From positions 18,431 to 82,430 of the forward strand of contig DVKT01000051.1 of the NCBI GenBank assembly GCA_018715885.1: a stretch of 64,000 nt of DNA, in the 5' to 3' direction. The stretch is from Caccoplasma intestinavium (GTDB taxonomy: Bacteria; Bacteroidota; Bacteroidia; Bacteroidales; UBA11471). A program made the position numbers and the translations under genes. This document shows, one piece after another, positions 34,083-43,221 of this stretch. How positions within the stretch are numbered: the stretch's first letter is position 1; every line of letters starts with the position of its first letter. The notes below the pieces were generated by a model, which was not told the DNA's origin, ran no database searches, and worked only from the letters and a program-made list of their open reading frames with translations.

Positions 34083-37000
34083 TTAGTTATTATTTTGTTT
34101 CTGCAATTTTTTACGGGTGCGAATGACTCCGTTTTTAGCAAATATGGCATATACAACCGGTACGATAAGCAAGGTAATCAGCGTCGAAACCGAAAGTCCC
34201 CATGCCACTGTCATACCCATAGGCCGCCACATCTCCGAGCCTTCTCCCGTACCTATTGCCATAGGAATCATACCGAAAACGGTCGTCAGCGTCGTCATCA
34301 ATACGGGACGCAAACGGGAACGCCCGGCATGTATGACCGAATAAGTAATGGAATAGCCTCTTTCACGATTGAGGTTGGTATAGTCGATAAGCACGATACC
34401 ATTCTTTACCACAATACCGGCCAACATGATGAGACCGATCAGAGCCATTACACTCAACGGCGTACCCGTTACAGCCAATCCCATAAATACTCCGGTAGCG
34501 GCAAACGGCAGCGAAAGCATAATAATAAACGGATAGGTCAATGACTCGAACTGTGCCGCCAATACGATAAAGACAAGCAGTATAATCATTATGGCCAATA
34601 TGAACAGGTCGCTGAAAATATCTTCTTGATCTTCGAGCGAACCGGCCAAAGAAACCGTTATATCCGAGGGTATATCGATTTGGGCGATCGCCGCTCTTAC
34701 CTCAGCAGCCAATGTTCCCAATGCAGCGTCGGGAGCAACATAGCCGGTAACCGTTACAACACGTTCCCGGTTTTTACGCTCGATAGTAGGGGGAGTAAGA
34801 CGCTCGACAACGGTACCCAACTCACGTACCCGCACTCCTTCTCCGGCAGCATTGTAAATAACGATGTTTTCTATATCCTCGATAGACTGGCGGTATTCGG
34901 GAGCATAACGTACCGTGATGTCATATTCCTCTCCGTCTTCTCGATAATACGATGCTGTCGTTCCGTTGATGCGGCTCCGCAAGTACGACGATGCCGTAGC
35001 TACATTCAAGCCATGCAAAGCCAACTTTTCCCGGTCGAAATCGACATGATACTCGGGTATATAGTCTTCCCGGCTGATGCTCGTTCCGGAACAACTTTTC
35101 ATTTTGTCCATCACCTGCTGTACCTCACGAGCTATACGGTCGGTTGCCGCAAAATCGTACCCGTATATTTCCACATCGACCGACGCTTGGGAAGCCATAC
35201 CTCCCGTTCCACCACCGGCAAGGACTTCAAAGGTCTTTACCTCGACATATTTCTGTAAGTCATGGCGCATCAACTCACAAATTTCAAGCAGACCCCGTTC
35301 CCGATCTCCTACACTCAGCAAATCGATGTTCATCGCAACAATATGCGTACCGTTCTCTTGTATAGAACCGTAGGTATTATCGGTATCGGCCTGTCCCACA
35401 GTAAAGTTAATCGTCTTTATCTCGGGATAGTTTTTCTGGAATTCATTCGATATGCGCAATGCCACATCCCGCGAGATTTCGGTACGTGTACCGATAGGCA
35501 ACTCCAAATTCACTGCGATACGGGCGTTATCCTGTGTCGGGAAAAACTCGGTCGGAATCATTTTCGTAAGCATCATACTTCCCATAAAAACGAGAACAGC
35601 TATAATAACGACGAGCGACCGATGTCCTACCGCCCAAGTAAGGAGACGCGCGTATCCCCGGTCGAGGGCATCGAGGGCTCTCTCTATGGGCGTAAATATC
35701 AAAGTATACAACCGTCCTTTTTTAGGATCGAGACGCAACCATTGCGAACAAAGCATCGGTGTAAGCGACAAAGCCGCCACGGTGGAAATTATCATAATGA
35801 TGCTGACAATCCACCCCAACTGACGGAACAGAATACCTGCCATACCAGTAATCAATGTCAGAGGCAAGAACACGGCCAACATGGTAAGGGTCGAAGCAAT
35901 AACCGAAATAGCAACCTCATTGGTACCGTGTATGGCTGCCTGTTTCGGAGCACTTCCTCTCTCGATGTGGTTCGTTACGTTTTCAAGCACCACGATAGCA
36001 TCGTCGACAACCATACCTATCGCTATACTCAAAGAACTCAACGATATGATATTCAACGTATTTCCCGAGATCAACAGATAACAGAACGAGGCGATCAACG
36101 ATATAGGGATCGTAATAATGATGATGAATGTAGCTCTCCAACGACCCAAGAATACCAATACGACCAGCATGACGATGACAAACGTTACCAAAACCGTCTC
36201 GACAAGACTGCCGATAGTATTTTCGATATTGGTGGAAGTATTGATGATGATACCGAGCTTCACATCCGAAGGCAATTCGGATTGTATGGCCGGTAACTTC
36301 TTCAACACGCTGTTGGCAATATTCACAGAATTTGCACCAGATTGTTTTTGGATCACAATCATACCACCCTGCTGGCCGTTGTTGTAGGCCTCCTGCTCGC
36401 GTTCTTTTACCGTATCGACCACCCGTGCGACATCTCGTAAATAGATCGAACTTCCGTTATACGAACCGACAACAATATCATTGAGTTGTTTGGGATCGGA
36501 AAATTCGCCTTGTACCCTTAACGAATAGGTATTCGACCCGATATCGAAACTACCTCCCGGCGTATTCAGGTTCTCACTGGCAATGATCGATGAAATCGCC
36601 TCGACGGTAAGGTTATAGGCTTCCAGTTTGGCCGGATCGCAATAAACCTGTATTTCCCGCTCGGGTGCACCCGAGATGGAAACGGCACCGACCCCCGAAA
36701 TCCGCTTCAAAGGGTTAGCGACTTTATCGTCGAGGATTTTATAAAGACCGGGCATACTTTCTTCGGCCGTTACCGAAAGAATAACGATAGGAATATCGTC
36801 GGTTCCAAATTTAAAAAGTACGGGCGTACCGGCATTATCGGGCAATGTAGAACGTATCATGTCGATCTTATCGCGCACGTCATTGGTGGCCACATCGATA
36901 TCGGTTCCGTACTCGAATTCAAGTGTAACGATCGAAAGATTTTCTTTCGATTGCGAAGATATGTCTTTGAGGTCGCTCACAGTATTGAGCGTATTTTCCA

Positions 37001-37199
37001 TGATCTTGGTAACATTCGTCTCTATATCGGAAGCACTTGCACCGGGATACGAGGTAAGCACCATAATCGTATTGGTCTCGATATTCGGTAACAAGTCGAT
37101 AGAAAGGCGCGTCAAAGAGAAAAGGCCGATAACCACTACGGCCACGAAACAAAGCGCCGTAGTAATCGGTTTTTTGACTGCGGTTGAATACAGACTCAT
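34083..37199 (-). CDS. RND-family multidrug efflux permease (HAE1 type)
   Basis: This 1038-residue inner-membrane proton antiporter has the AcrB-like layout. A first helix (about 12-28) is followed by periplasmic porter domains, helices around 335-480 including GMVVDDAIVVLENVTNHIER (the TM4 region with two Asp), a second periplasmic half, and C-terminal helices from about 850. LTRLSIDLLPNIETNTIMV is the typical start of the porter domain. It works with the adaptor and TolC-like proteins encoded upstream in the same operon. The substrate cannot be read, but the TetR upstream suggests drugs or bile compounds. Confidence 0.95.
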   Translation of the reverse strand: MSLYSTAVKKPITTALCFVAVVVIGLFSLTRLSIDLLPNIETNTIMVLTSYPGASASDIETNVTKIMENTLNTVSDLKDISSQSKENLSIVTLEFEYGTDIDVATNDVRDKIDMIRSTLPDNAGTPVLFKFGTDDIPIVILSVTAEESMPGLYKILDDKVANPLKRISGVGAVSISGAPEREIQVYCDPAKLEAYNLTVEAISSIIASENLNTPGGSFDIGSNTYSLRVQGEFSDPKQLNDIVVGSYNGSSIYLRDVARVVDTVKEREQEAYNNGQQGGMIVIQKQSGANSVNIANSVLKKLPAIQSELPSDVKLGIIINTSTNIENTIGSLVETVLVTFVIVMLVVLVFLGRWRATFIIIITIPISLIASFCYLLISGNTLNIISLSSLSIAIGMVVDDAIVVLENVTNHIERGSAPKQAAIHGTNEVAISVIASTLTMLAVFLPLTLITGMAGILFRQLGWIVSIIMIISTVAALSLTPMLCSQWLRLDPKKGRLYTLIFTPIERALDALDRGYARLLTWAVGHRSLVVIIAVLVFMGSMMLTKMIPTEFFPTQDNARIAVNLELPIGTRTEISRDVALRISNEFQKNYPEIKTINFTVGQADTDNTYGSIQENGTHIVAMNIDLLSVGDRERGLLEICELMRHDLQKYVEVKTFEVLAGGGTGGMASQASVDVEIYGYDFAATDRIAREVQQVMDKMKSCSGTSISREDYIPEYHVDFDREKLALHGLNVATASSYLRSRINGTTASYYREDGEEYDITVRYAPEYRQSIEDIENIVIYNAAGEGVRVRELGTVVERLTPPTIERKNRERVVTVTGYVAPDAALGTLAAEVRAAIAQIDIPSDITVSLAGSLEDQEDIFSDLFILAIMIILLVFIVLAAQFESLTYPFIIMLSLPFAATGVFMGLAVTGTPLSVMALIGLIMLAGIVVKNGIVLIDYTNLNRERGYSITYSVIHAGRSRLRPVLMTTLTTVFGMIPMAIGTGEGSEMWRPMGMTVAWGLSVSTLITLLIVPVVYAIFAKNGVIRTRKKLQKQNNN

Positions 37200-37237
37200 A
37201 TTTCTGATTTTTTAGCGTTTATAAAACATGTCTTCGT

Positions 37238-38254
37238 TTACTCGACGACAGTTACTTCGGCTCCATTATGAAGTCGTGATTGACCGGCAACAACAACACG
37301 TGCACCGTCGGGCACGCCCGACAATACTTCATAGCGCGTATCGGTACGGCGACCCAACTCCACTTTTACAAAATCGACCTTACCATCTTCATACACATAA
37401 ACATAACGATCGCCCGAACCAGTTTGCTTTACAACGGCCAAATCGGGCAATACGACACGACGTTCGGTTCCGAAATTTATCGTTACACGAGCAAACATAC
37501 CGGGACGCACCCGCATATCTTTGTTATCGAGCTTGATTTCCACCGGGAAAGTACGTGTCGCAGCATCGATAGTCGGATACACAAGACTTACTTTACCGGT
37601 AAATTCTTCATTTTTATATACATCGAGATGAATTTTCACCTCCATACCCTCTTTTACCTGAGTATAAAAGCCTTCCGACACATGAATCATCAGCTTCACG
37701 GGTATAATCTGCTGTACCGTAAGTACAGGATTCCCGGCATTATACATATCGCCGTTATCGTAATTACGGGCCGTAACGATACCGTCGATAGGACTGATAA
37801 GTTGGGTATTCTCTTTCAGATTTTCATAAGAAGTGCGAGCCACATCGAGCTGGGTCTGTTGGGCATCGAGGAGCTGTTTCGACGTTCCTCCCACCTCATA
37901 CAAGGCCAGCTGACGATCGTATTCGAGCTGGATATTATCGAGTTGGGTTTTTGACTGTATCAAATTGGAGCGATCCATCTCGGCCAACAGTTGTCCGGCT
38001 TTCACACGGTCTCCCACTTCTACCAATATCTTATCGATACGCAATACCATCGAAGGAGATATATTGTTTACCACATTGGCCTCGACAGTAGCGGTAAATT
38101 CCTGCGTCTGGTCGACCGATTGCACATTCACGGTTTCGAGACGGACCTGAGGTTTTTCCTCGACTACCGACGTTTGTTTCTTTTCTTCGGAACAAGCGGT
38201 TAAAACACAAAGTACCACAACCGAAAGGATGAGACTTTTTCTGTAATTTTTCAT
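37238..38254 (-). CDS. RND periplasmic adaptor lipoprotein
   Basis: The ATG at 38252-38254 (MKNYRKSLILSVVVLCVLTA, then C) gives 338 residues with a lipoprotein Cys at about residue 21. An ATG seven codons upstream (38275) is possible. A barrel-sandwich hybrid (about 60-90 and 155-200, VGDRVKAGQLLAEMDRSNL and LISPIDGIVTARNYDNGDM) flanks an alpha-hairpin with LDNIQLEYDRQLALYEVGG. A beta-barrel and membrane-proximal domain follow. It is the membrane fusion protein bridging the pump and the TolC-like channel. Confidence 0.94.
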   Translation of the reverse strand: MKNYRKSLILSVVVLCVLTACSEEKKQTSVVEEKPQVRLETVNVQSVDQTQEFTATVEANVVNNISPSMVLRIDKILVEVGDRVKAGQLLAEMDRSNLIQSKTQLDNIQLEYDRQLALYEVGGTSKQLLDAQQTQLDVARTSYENLKENTQLISPIDGIVTARNYDNGDMYNAGNPVLTVQQIIPVKLMIHVSEGFYTQVKEGMEVKIHLDVYKNEEFTGKVSLVYPTIDAATRTFPVEIKLDNKDMRVRPGMFARVTINFGTERRVVLPDLAVVKQTGSGDRYVYVYEDGKVDFVKVELGRRTDTRYEVLSGVPDGARVVVAGQSRLHNGAEVTVVE

Positions 38255-38287
38255 ATATGATATTGTTTTTTCCATTGAAAATAAAGT

Positions 38288-39649
38288 CTATTTTTTGTCA
38301 TCGATTTTATACCGGTCGAAATCGATATTTCCCGAAATCTGTTCGAGATCGGACTGAGCTGAGAGATAATCGTGTATGGCCTGATAATAGGAAAGGCGCG
38401 AGGAGGCCAAAGCCAAATTGGCATCATCGAGTTCGATAACGGTAGCCGCACCGACTTCAAACTTTTTCTGCATAATAAGATAGGCTTTCTCGGCTTGGCG
38501 TACCCCTTCTTTGCTCGAAACAACCTGCTTGATAGATGCCCTTATGTTATCCATTGCCGCTGTAAGTTGCATACGTAGATTCCGTTCGAGATTCGTCCGC
38601 TGATATTGCATTTCATTATAAGCGACACGGGCCTGTTTGCCTTTGTAGTAACGCGTTCCTCCATTGAAAATAGGTATCGAAAGCGATACTCCTACGTAGG
38701 AGTAAGGCGTCCATCTGAAATCTTGAAAAACACCGCCGTTACTCATCGACGACCATGTGTACGAACCGACAAAAGCCAACGTGGGTGCCCAAGACATATT
38801 TTGGGTTTTCAACGCTTGTTTCAAATAAGCACTCTGCAAATCGATTTGCCGCAAACTGGTATTCTGCGATAATGAAGTATCGGGCTGCAACATATCGGCA
38901 TACATAGACTCTTCATAATCGGACAAACGGGTAGCCAGACCGATACGTAACTCGGAATCAAGCCCCAAAAGCACTTTCAAATTCAGTTTGGACAATCTCA
39001 ACGCGTTTTCTGCCTGCAAAAGCGAAGGTTCGAGATTGCGAACAGCCACATCGGCTCTCAAAACATCATACTCCGAGGCCGTTCCCTGCTCATACTTATG
39101 CCGGTAAGTATCGGCATTTATCCGGGCGTTATCATAACTCTGCTGCAAAACTTCATAAGAATCATTAGCCATAAGTATGGAGTAATAGGCTTTTTTTACT
39201 TGATCGACCATAGAAAGCCGGGAAGATCGGGCACTTTCGAGCGATTGTTCGAGTTGCACCGCCGATAATTTCAGGCTTTTCCAAAGTGCCGGAGCTATGA
39301 TAGGGAAAGACAAGGAAAAGCCGGTAGACCAAGAGTTATCGAGGCCGACTTCCAGGCCATCGTCCATACCGGGGATATCCATATACATGACCTGTTTTTT
39401 CAACGTGCGCGAATAAGAGCCCGAATAATCGATCGTCGGCAACAAGCCTCCGATAGACTCTCGACGGGCATAATCGGTACGTTTTATTTCCATATCGGAC
39501 ACGATTATCGTCGGATTCTCACTAAGTGCTATGGTTATAGCCTGATCGAGAGAAAGAGTTATCGAATCGGTCGACTGGGCTGTCGCGCTTTTTCCGATGC
39601 ACAAAAATATCGCCACCGCGCACAGTCCCAAACAATTTTTTTTTCTCAT
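38288..39649 (-). CDS. TolC-family outer-membrane efflux protein
   Basis: This 453-residue protein has a signal peptide (MRKKNCLGLCAVAIFLCIGK ending at ATA-Q, about residue 24). Two repeats of long helices form the periplasmic tunnel (about 35-240 and 245-445: LSLDQAITIALSENPTIIVS, AEKAYLIMQKKFEVGAATVI). The pattern Y..G......D.L.A typical of TolC is present (YEQGTASEYDVLRADVAV). It is the first gene of the efflux operon, followed by adaptor, permease and PII-like genes. A -7 element lies at 39789-39796. Confidence 0.94.
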   Translation of the reverse strand: MRKKNCLGLCAVAIFLCIGKSATAQSTDSITLSLDQAITIALSENPTIIVSDMEIKRTDYARRESIGGLLPTIDYSGSYSRTLKKQVMYMDIPGMDDGLEVGLDNSWSTGFSLSFPIIAPALWKSLKLSAVQLEQSLESARSSRLSMVDQVKKAYYSILMANDSYEVLQQSYDNARINADTYRHKYEQGTASEYDVLRADVAVRNLEPSLLQAENALRLSKLNLKVLLGLDSELRIGLATRLSDYEESMYADMLQPDTSLSQNTSLRQIDLQSAYLKQALKTQNMSWAPTLAFVGSYTWSSMSNGGVFQDFRWTPYSYVGVSLSIPIFNGGTRYYKGKQARVAYNEMQYQRTNLERNLRMQLTAAMDNIRASIKQVVSSKEGVRQAEKAYLIMQKKFEVGAATVIELDDANLALASSRLSYYQAIHDYLSAQSDLEQISGNIDFDRYKIDDKK

Positions 39650-39719
39650 TTCGGATTTCAGGTTTGATTATTTTAAAGAAAGAGCCGAAAAAGCCCTTAT
39701 CACATAATATCATATAATT

Positions 39720-39744
39720 ACGGGCAGTACATACAAATACCCGT
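39720..39744. promoter_or_regulatory. Imperfect inverted repeat in the efflux operon leader
   Basis: ACGGGCA (39720-39726) against TACCCGT (39738-39744): six of seven positions pair, with an 11-base centre. It lies 71-95 bases before the tolC-like ATG and downstream of the predicted start point. It could be a TetR operator, but the match is short. Confidence 0.3.
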
Positions 39745-39788
39745 CGCAAAAGTCCGCTTTTTTCGCGAATAACGAAATTCTATATAGT

Positions 39789-39796
39789 CAAATATA
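39789..39796 (-). promoter_or_regulatory. -7 promoter element of the efflux operon
   Basis: Minus strand TATATTTG matches TAnnTTTG, 139 bases before the tolC-like ATG at 39649 and just past the TetR stop (39850). This suggests the efflux operon has its own start separate from tetR. Confidence 0.45.
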
Positions 39797-39849
39797 TATA
39801 CGAAATGTCGCTTCACCCAAAGCCTGCCCCAATCAAGAGCAAAGCCGCA

Positions 39850-40467
39850 TCAATTAAAATCGGTATTTGCAAAATAACGTTCTATGATTTTCAATCCTTT
39901 TTCGGTAGCGATACCGCGAATAAAAGTTTTAAAAATCATTTCGAATGTCTCCATAAACGTAAATTCTACCGTACATATTTCGTCAAGGCTGAAAAGAATA
40001 TCGAATTTTGTAGAGAGGAGCTGCCCGACAATATCGCAACGACAATCCTGCAAAATAACACCTTCGGCCTGCCCTTGCTCGAGAATACGCTTCATGCTCT
40101 CTGCCTGATAAGACCTCTCATCATCGAACATGCGGGAAACTTGCGGGTGGTAACGTTTCAGATCGGTAAAATAATTTCTGTTGACGTTGCGCATACGCTT
40201 CCATTGGATCATAAACACTTCGAGAAGAAACTCCAATGCATTATCCACTTTCTGGGCTACTTCCAACGACATTTTTTCTATCTCTCGGCGATTCCACGTC
40301 AGACATTCAAGCAAAAGCTGATCTTTATCTTTAAATAGCTCGTACAAAGTCCGTTTTGAAATACCTACCTGAGAAGCAATATAATCCATCGTTATGGATT
40401 TGATCCCATGTCGCAAAAAAAGAGCAAATGAAGTCTCGATAATTCGTTGTTTCAGATCGTTGGTCAT
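39850..40467 (-). CDS. TetR-family transcriptional regulator
   Basis: This 205-residue protein has an N-terminal TetR helix-turn-helix (about residues 8-55: RIIETSFALFLRHGIKSITM, YIASQVGISKRTLYELFKDK) and a variable helical ligand domain. The C-terminal region shows no family-specific motif. It lies just upstream of the RND efflux operon in the same orientation and is its probable repressor. It has its own promoter (TTTG at minus 40522-40525, TATCTTTG at minus 40493-40500). Confidence 0.92.
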   Translation of the reverse strand: MTNDLKQRIIETSFALFLRHGIKSITMDYIASQVGISKRTLYELFKDKDQLLLECLTWNRREIEKMSLEVAQKVDNALEFLLEVFMIQWKRMRNVNRNYFTDLKRYHPQVSRMFDDERSYQAESMKRILEQGQAEGVILQDCRCDIVGQLLSTKFDILFSLDEICTVEFTFMETFEMIFKTFIRGIATEKGLKIIERYFANTDFN

Positions 40468-40492
40468 TATGTAAAAAATCTATATTATCGGA

Positions 40493-40525
40493 CAAAGATA
40501 GGGAGAAAACGCAACGGAATACAAA
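40493..40525 (-). promoter_or_regulatory. Complete Bacteroides-type promoter of tetR
   Basis: Minus strand TTTG (40522-40525), a 21-base spacer and TATCTTTG (40493-40500). The -7 element lies 25 bases before the ATG at 40467. The 329-base gap up to maeB is otherwise AT-rich and holds only this promoter and that of maeB. Confidence 0.65.
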
Positions 40526-40725
40526 AGTTTTCCTTTATTTATAATGTATATTATTAATTTATGTAAAACACAAACCGAACTTTTCAAAAAAGCACTCATG
40601 TATACACATGACAATGCAACACAAATCGACACATAAAACAAATAAATTATCGTTCCACACAACTTTTCAACATAATATTGTTTAAAAAATTATGTTTTTC
40701 GATACCATTTCCCAATATAATTTCC

Positions 40726-40733
40726 TATATTTG
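40726..40733 (+). promoter_or_regulatory. -7 promoter element of maeB
   Basis: TATATTTG matches TAnnTTTG, 63 bases before the maeB ATG at 40797. A second TATCTTTG (40785-40792) lies only 4 bases from the ATG and is probably fortuitous. Confidence 0.5.
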
Positions 40734-40796
40734 TATAGCTGAAATTTGGCCCGACAGAAAATCGGGTATTGTTTCAATCCTTTATATCTTTGTATT

Positions 40797-43079
40797 ATGG
40801 CAAAAGTTACCAAAGAAGCCGCCTTGCGCTATCACAGCGAAGGGCGCCCGGGAAAAATAGAAGTAATCCCAACCAAACCTTACAGTACACAAATGGATCT
40901 CTCGCTCGCCTATTCTCCGGGTGTAGCCGAGCCGTGTCTCGAAATCGAAAAAGACGCTCAAACAGCGTATGAATATACATCGAAAGGAAATCTCGTCGCG
41001 GTTATATCGAACGGAACGGCCGTATTGGGTCTCGGCGATATAGGTGCATTGGCCGGGAAACCGGTTATGGAAGGCAAGGGCCTGCTCTTCAAGATTTTTG
41101 CAGGTATCGATGTTTTCGACATCGAAGTCAATGAAAAAGATCCCGAAAAATTTATACAAGCCGTAAAAGCTATCTCTCCGACATTCGGAGGCATCAACCT
41201 CGAAGACATCAAAGCTCCCGAATGTTTTGAAATCGAAAACCGGCTGAAAGCCGAACTGGATATTCCTGTCATGCACGACGACCAGCACGGCACAGCCATC
41301 ATATCGGGTGCCGGACTGCTCAACGCCCTCGAAATACAAGATAAAAAAATCGAAGATGTACGTATCGTCGTAAACGGAGCCGGAGCTTCGGCCGTCTCCT
41401 GCACCAAACTCTACATCATGCTGGGAGTAAAGCCCGAAAATGTCGTGATGGTCGACAGCAAAGGCGTCATAAACGACAAACGCACCGATCTCAACGAGTC
41501 CAAGAAACAATTTATCACTCATCGCGATATCCACACGCTGGCCGATGCCATGAAAGGGGCCGATGTATTCCTCGGCCTTTCCCGAGCCGACGTGCTTACA
41601 ACGGAAATGGTACAGTCGATGAACGACCGTCCTATCGTCTTCGCACTGGCCAACCCCAATCCCGAAATTGCCTACGATAAAGCCAAAGCCTCGCGTCCCG
41701 ATTTGATTTTTGCTACTGGACGCTCGGATTATCCCAATCAAATCAATAACGTTCTGGGATTCCCCTATATCTTCCGGGGAGCTCTCGACGTGCGGGCTAC
41801 ATGTATCAACGAAGAAATGAAACTGGCTGCCGTCTATGCAATTGCCGACTTGGCAAAAAAGCGTGTACCAGACGTTGTGAATGCGGCTTACGGGTTGGAA
41901 TGCATCAGCTTCGGTCCCGAATACATCATACCCAAAGCTCTCGACCCGCGCTTGCTTACGACCGTTGCTCCCGCCGTAGCCAAAGCTGCTATCGAATCGG
42001 GTGTTGCTCGTAAAAAAATCGAGGACTGGACGGCTTACCAAACCAAGCTCGAAGCTCTCATGGGATACGACAACAAGATGTTGCGCAACTTTACCGACAT
42101 GGCCAAGCAGTCTCCCAAACGGGTTGTATTCGCCGAAGCCAACCACGTCAATATGCTTACGGCCGCCGTTACAGCATATCAAGAAGGTATATGCCACCCG
42201 ATCTTGCTGGGTAATGCCGACTTCATCAAAAATCTCGCTTGTGATCTCGGTCTCAGCCTCGACGGTATCGAAATCATCAACTTGCGAAGCGGAGCCGAAG
42301 CCGAACGCCGTCATCACTATGCCAAGATACTGGCCAACAAACGCCAAAGAGAAGGGATCACACCCGATGAAGCGAACGAAAAAATGTATGACCGCAACTA
42401 TTTCGGAATGATGATGGTAGAATGCGGAGATGCCGACGCTTTCATTACAGGGACTTATACCAAATATACCGAAACAATACAAATCGCCAAAGATGTCATC
42501 GGCATACGGGAAGGACACACCCATTTCGGAGCCATGCACATCATCACGACTCCCAAAGGTACATTCTTCCTGGCCGACACCCTCATCAACCGACACCCCA
42601 ATACCGAGACACTTGTCGACATTGCCAAACTCTCGAACGAGACGCTTAAATTCTTTGCACAAGAACCCAAAATCGCCATGCTCTCTTATTCGAACTTCGG
42701 TGCCGACAAAGTCGGTAGCCCGGCACTGGTGCACGAGGCTGTCTCCATCATGCAAAAAGAATACCCCGACTTGGCCATCGACGGAGAAATGCAGGTACAC
42801 TTCGCACTCAACAAAGAGTTGCGCGACCGCACATTCCCGTTCAGCCGACTGGCCGGAAAAGATGTAAACACACTCATCTTCCCCAACCTCAGCTCGGCAA
42901 ACTCGGCATACAAGCTGTTGCTCGAAATGGGTATAGGCAACTCTATCGGCCCGATACAAATGGGTCTTAACAAACCGATTCACTTCACCGATATAGAAAG
43001 CTCGCCCCGCGACATCGTCAACTTGACGACAGTTGCCGTAGTCGATGCCATCGTTCAAGAAAAAATCGGAAAGAAATAA
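40797..43079 (+). CDS. maeB: NADP-dependent malic enzyme with phosphotransacetylase-like domain
   Basis: The start ATG at 40797 (MAKVTKEAALRYHSEGRPGK) gives 760 residues. The malic enzyme part (1-425) has SPGVAEPCLEIEKD (about 38-51), GDIGALAGKPVMEGKG (about 79-94), HDDQHGTAIISGAG (about 160-173) and the NADP loop VVNGAGASA (about 194-202). The C-terminal part (about 430-760) resembles phosphate acetyltransferase and probably acts in regulation. It converts malate to pyruvate, CO2 and NADPH in the cytoplasm. A hairpin terminator follows. Confidence 0.96.
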   Translation: MAKVTKEAALRYHSEGRPGKIEVIPTKPYSTQMDLSLAYSPGVAEPCLEIEKDAQTAYEYTSKGNLVAVISNGTAVLGLGDIGALAGKPVMEGKGLLFKIFAGIDVFDIEVNEKDPEKFIQAVKAISPTFGGINLEDIKAPECFEIENRLKAELDIPVMHDDQHGTAIISGAGLLNALEIQDKKIEDVRIVVNGAGASAVSCTKLYIMLGVKPENVVMVDSKGVINDKRTDLNESKKQFITHRDIHTLADAMKGADVFLGLSRADVLTTEMVQSMNDRPIVFALANPNPEIAYDKAKASRPDLIFATGRSDYPNQINNVLGFPYIFRGALDVRATCINEEMKLAAVYAIADLAKKRVPDVVNAAYGLECISFGPEYIIPKALDPRLLTTVAPAVAKAAIESGVARKKIEDWTAYQTKLEALMGYDNKMLRNFTDMAKQSPKRVVFAEANHVNMLTAAVTAYQEGICHPILLGNADFIKNLACDLGLSLDGIEIINLRSGAEAERRHHYAKILANKRQREGITPDEANEKMYDRNYFGMMMVECGDADAFITGTYTKYTETIQIAKDVIGIREGHTHFGAMHIITTPKGTFFLADTLINRHPNTETLVDIAKLSNETLKFFAQEPKIAMLSYSNFGADKVGSPALVHEAVSIMQKEYPDLAIDGEMQVHFALNKELRDRTFPFSRLAGKDVNTLIFPNLSSANSAYKLLLEMGIGNSIGPIQMGLNKPIHFTDIESSPRDIVNLTTVAVVDAIVQEKIGKK

Positions 43080-43105
43080 GCAGCTTCTTATATCCTGATA
43101 AAGAT

Positions 43106-43136
43106 AAAAAGCCTCGGCGTAAATCCGAGGCTTTTT
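43106..43136 (+). terminator. Rho-independent terminator of maeB
   Basis: AAAAAGCCTCGG (43106-43117) and CCGAGGCTTTTT (43125-43136) form a 12-base perfect stem with a 7-base loop, ending in a T run, 27 bases past the maeB stop. Its symmetry allows action on both strands. Confidence 0.85.
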
Positions 43137-43170
43137 ACATTTCTTGCATTAAAGTCAACATAGATAATAA

Positions 43171-43207
43171 AAGAAAGAGGGGGAACGATCGTCCCCCCCT
43201 CTTTCTT
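43171..43207 (-). terminator. Second hairpin between maeB and pyrC
   Basis: AAGAAAGAGGGGG (43171-43183) pairs perfectly with CCCCCTCTTTCTT (43195-43207), loop 11 bases. It lies 15 bases beyond the minus-strand pyrC stop. With the maeB hairpin it forms a double insulator between convergent genes. Confidence 0.65.
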
Positions 43208-43221
43208 TATGACAAGTCTCC

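Noticed and set aside
35262..36296. 344-residue plus-strand frame within the RND permease gene
   Set aside because: His/Arg/Asn-rich product typical of an antisense frame.
40785..40792. Second TATCTTTG near maeB as a promoter
   Set aside because: It lies 4 bases before the ATG, so a transcript from it would begin at or inside the start codon.
40782..43058. 758-residue open frame on the minus strand opposite maeB
   Set aside because: It mirrors the maeB gene codon for codon; low-complexity Phe/Val/Gly-rich product with no domain, while maeB has all motifs.
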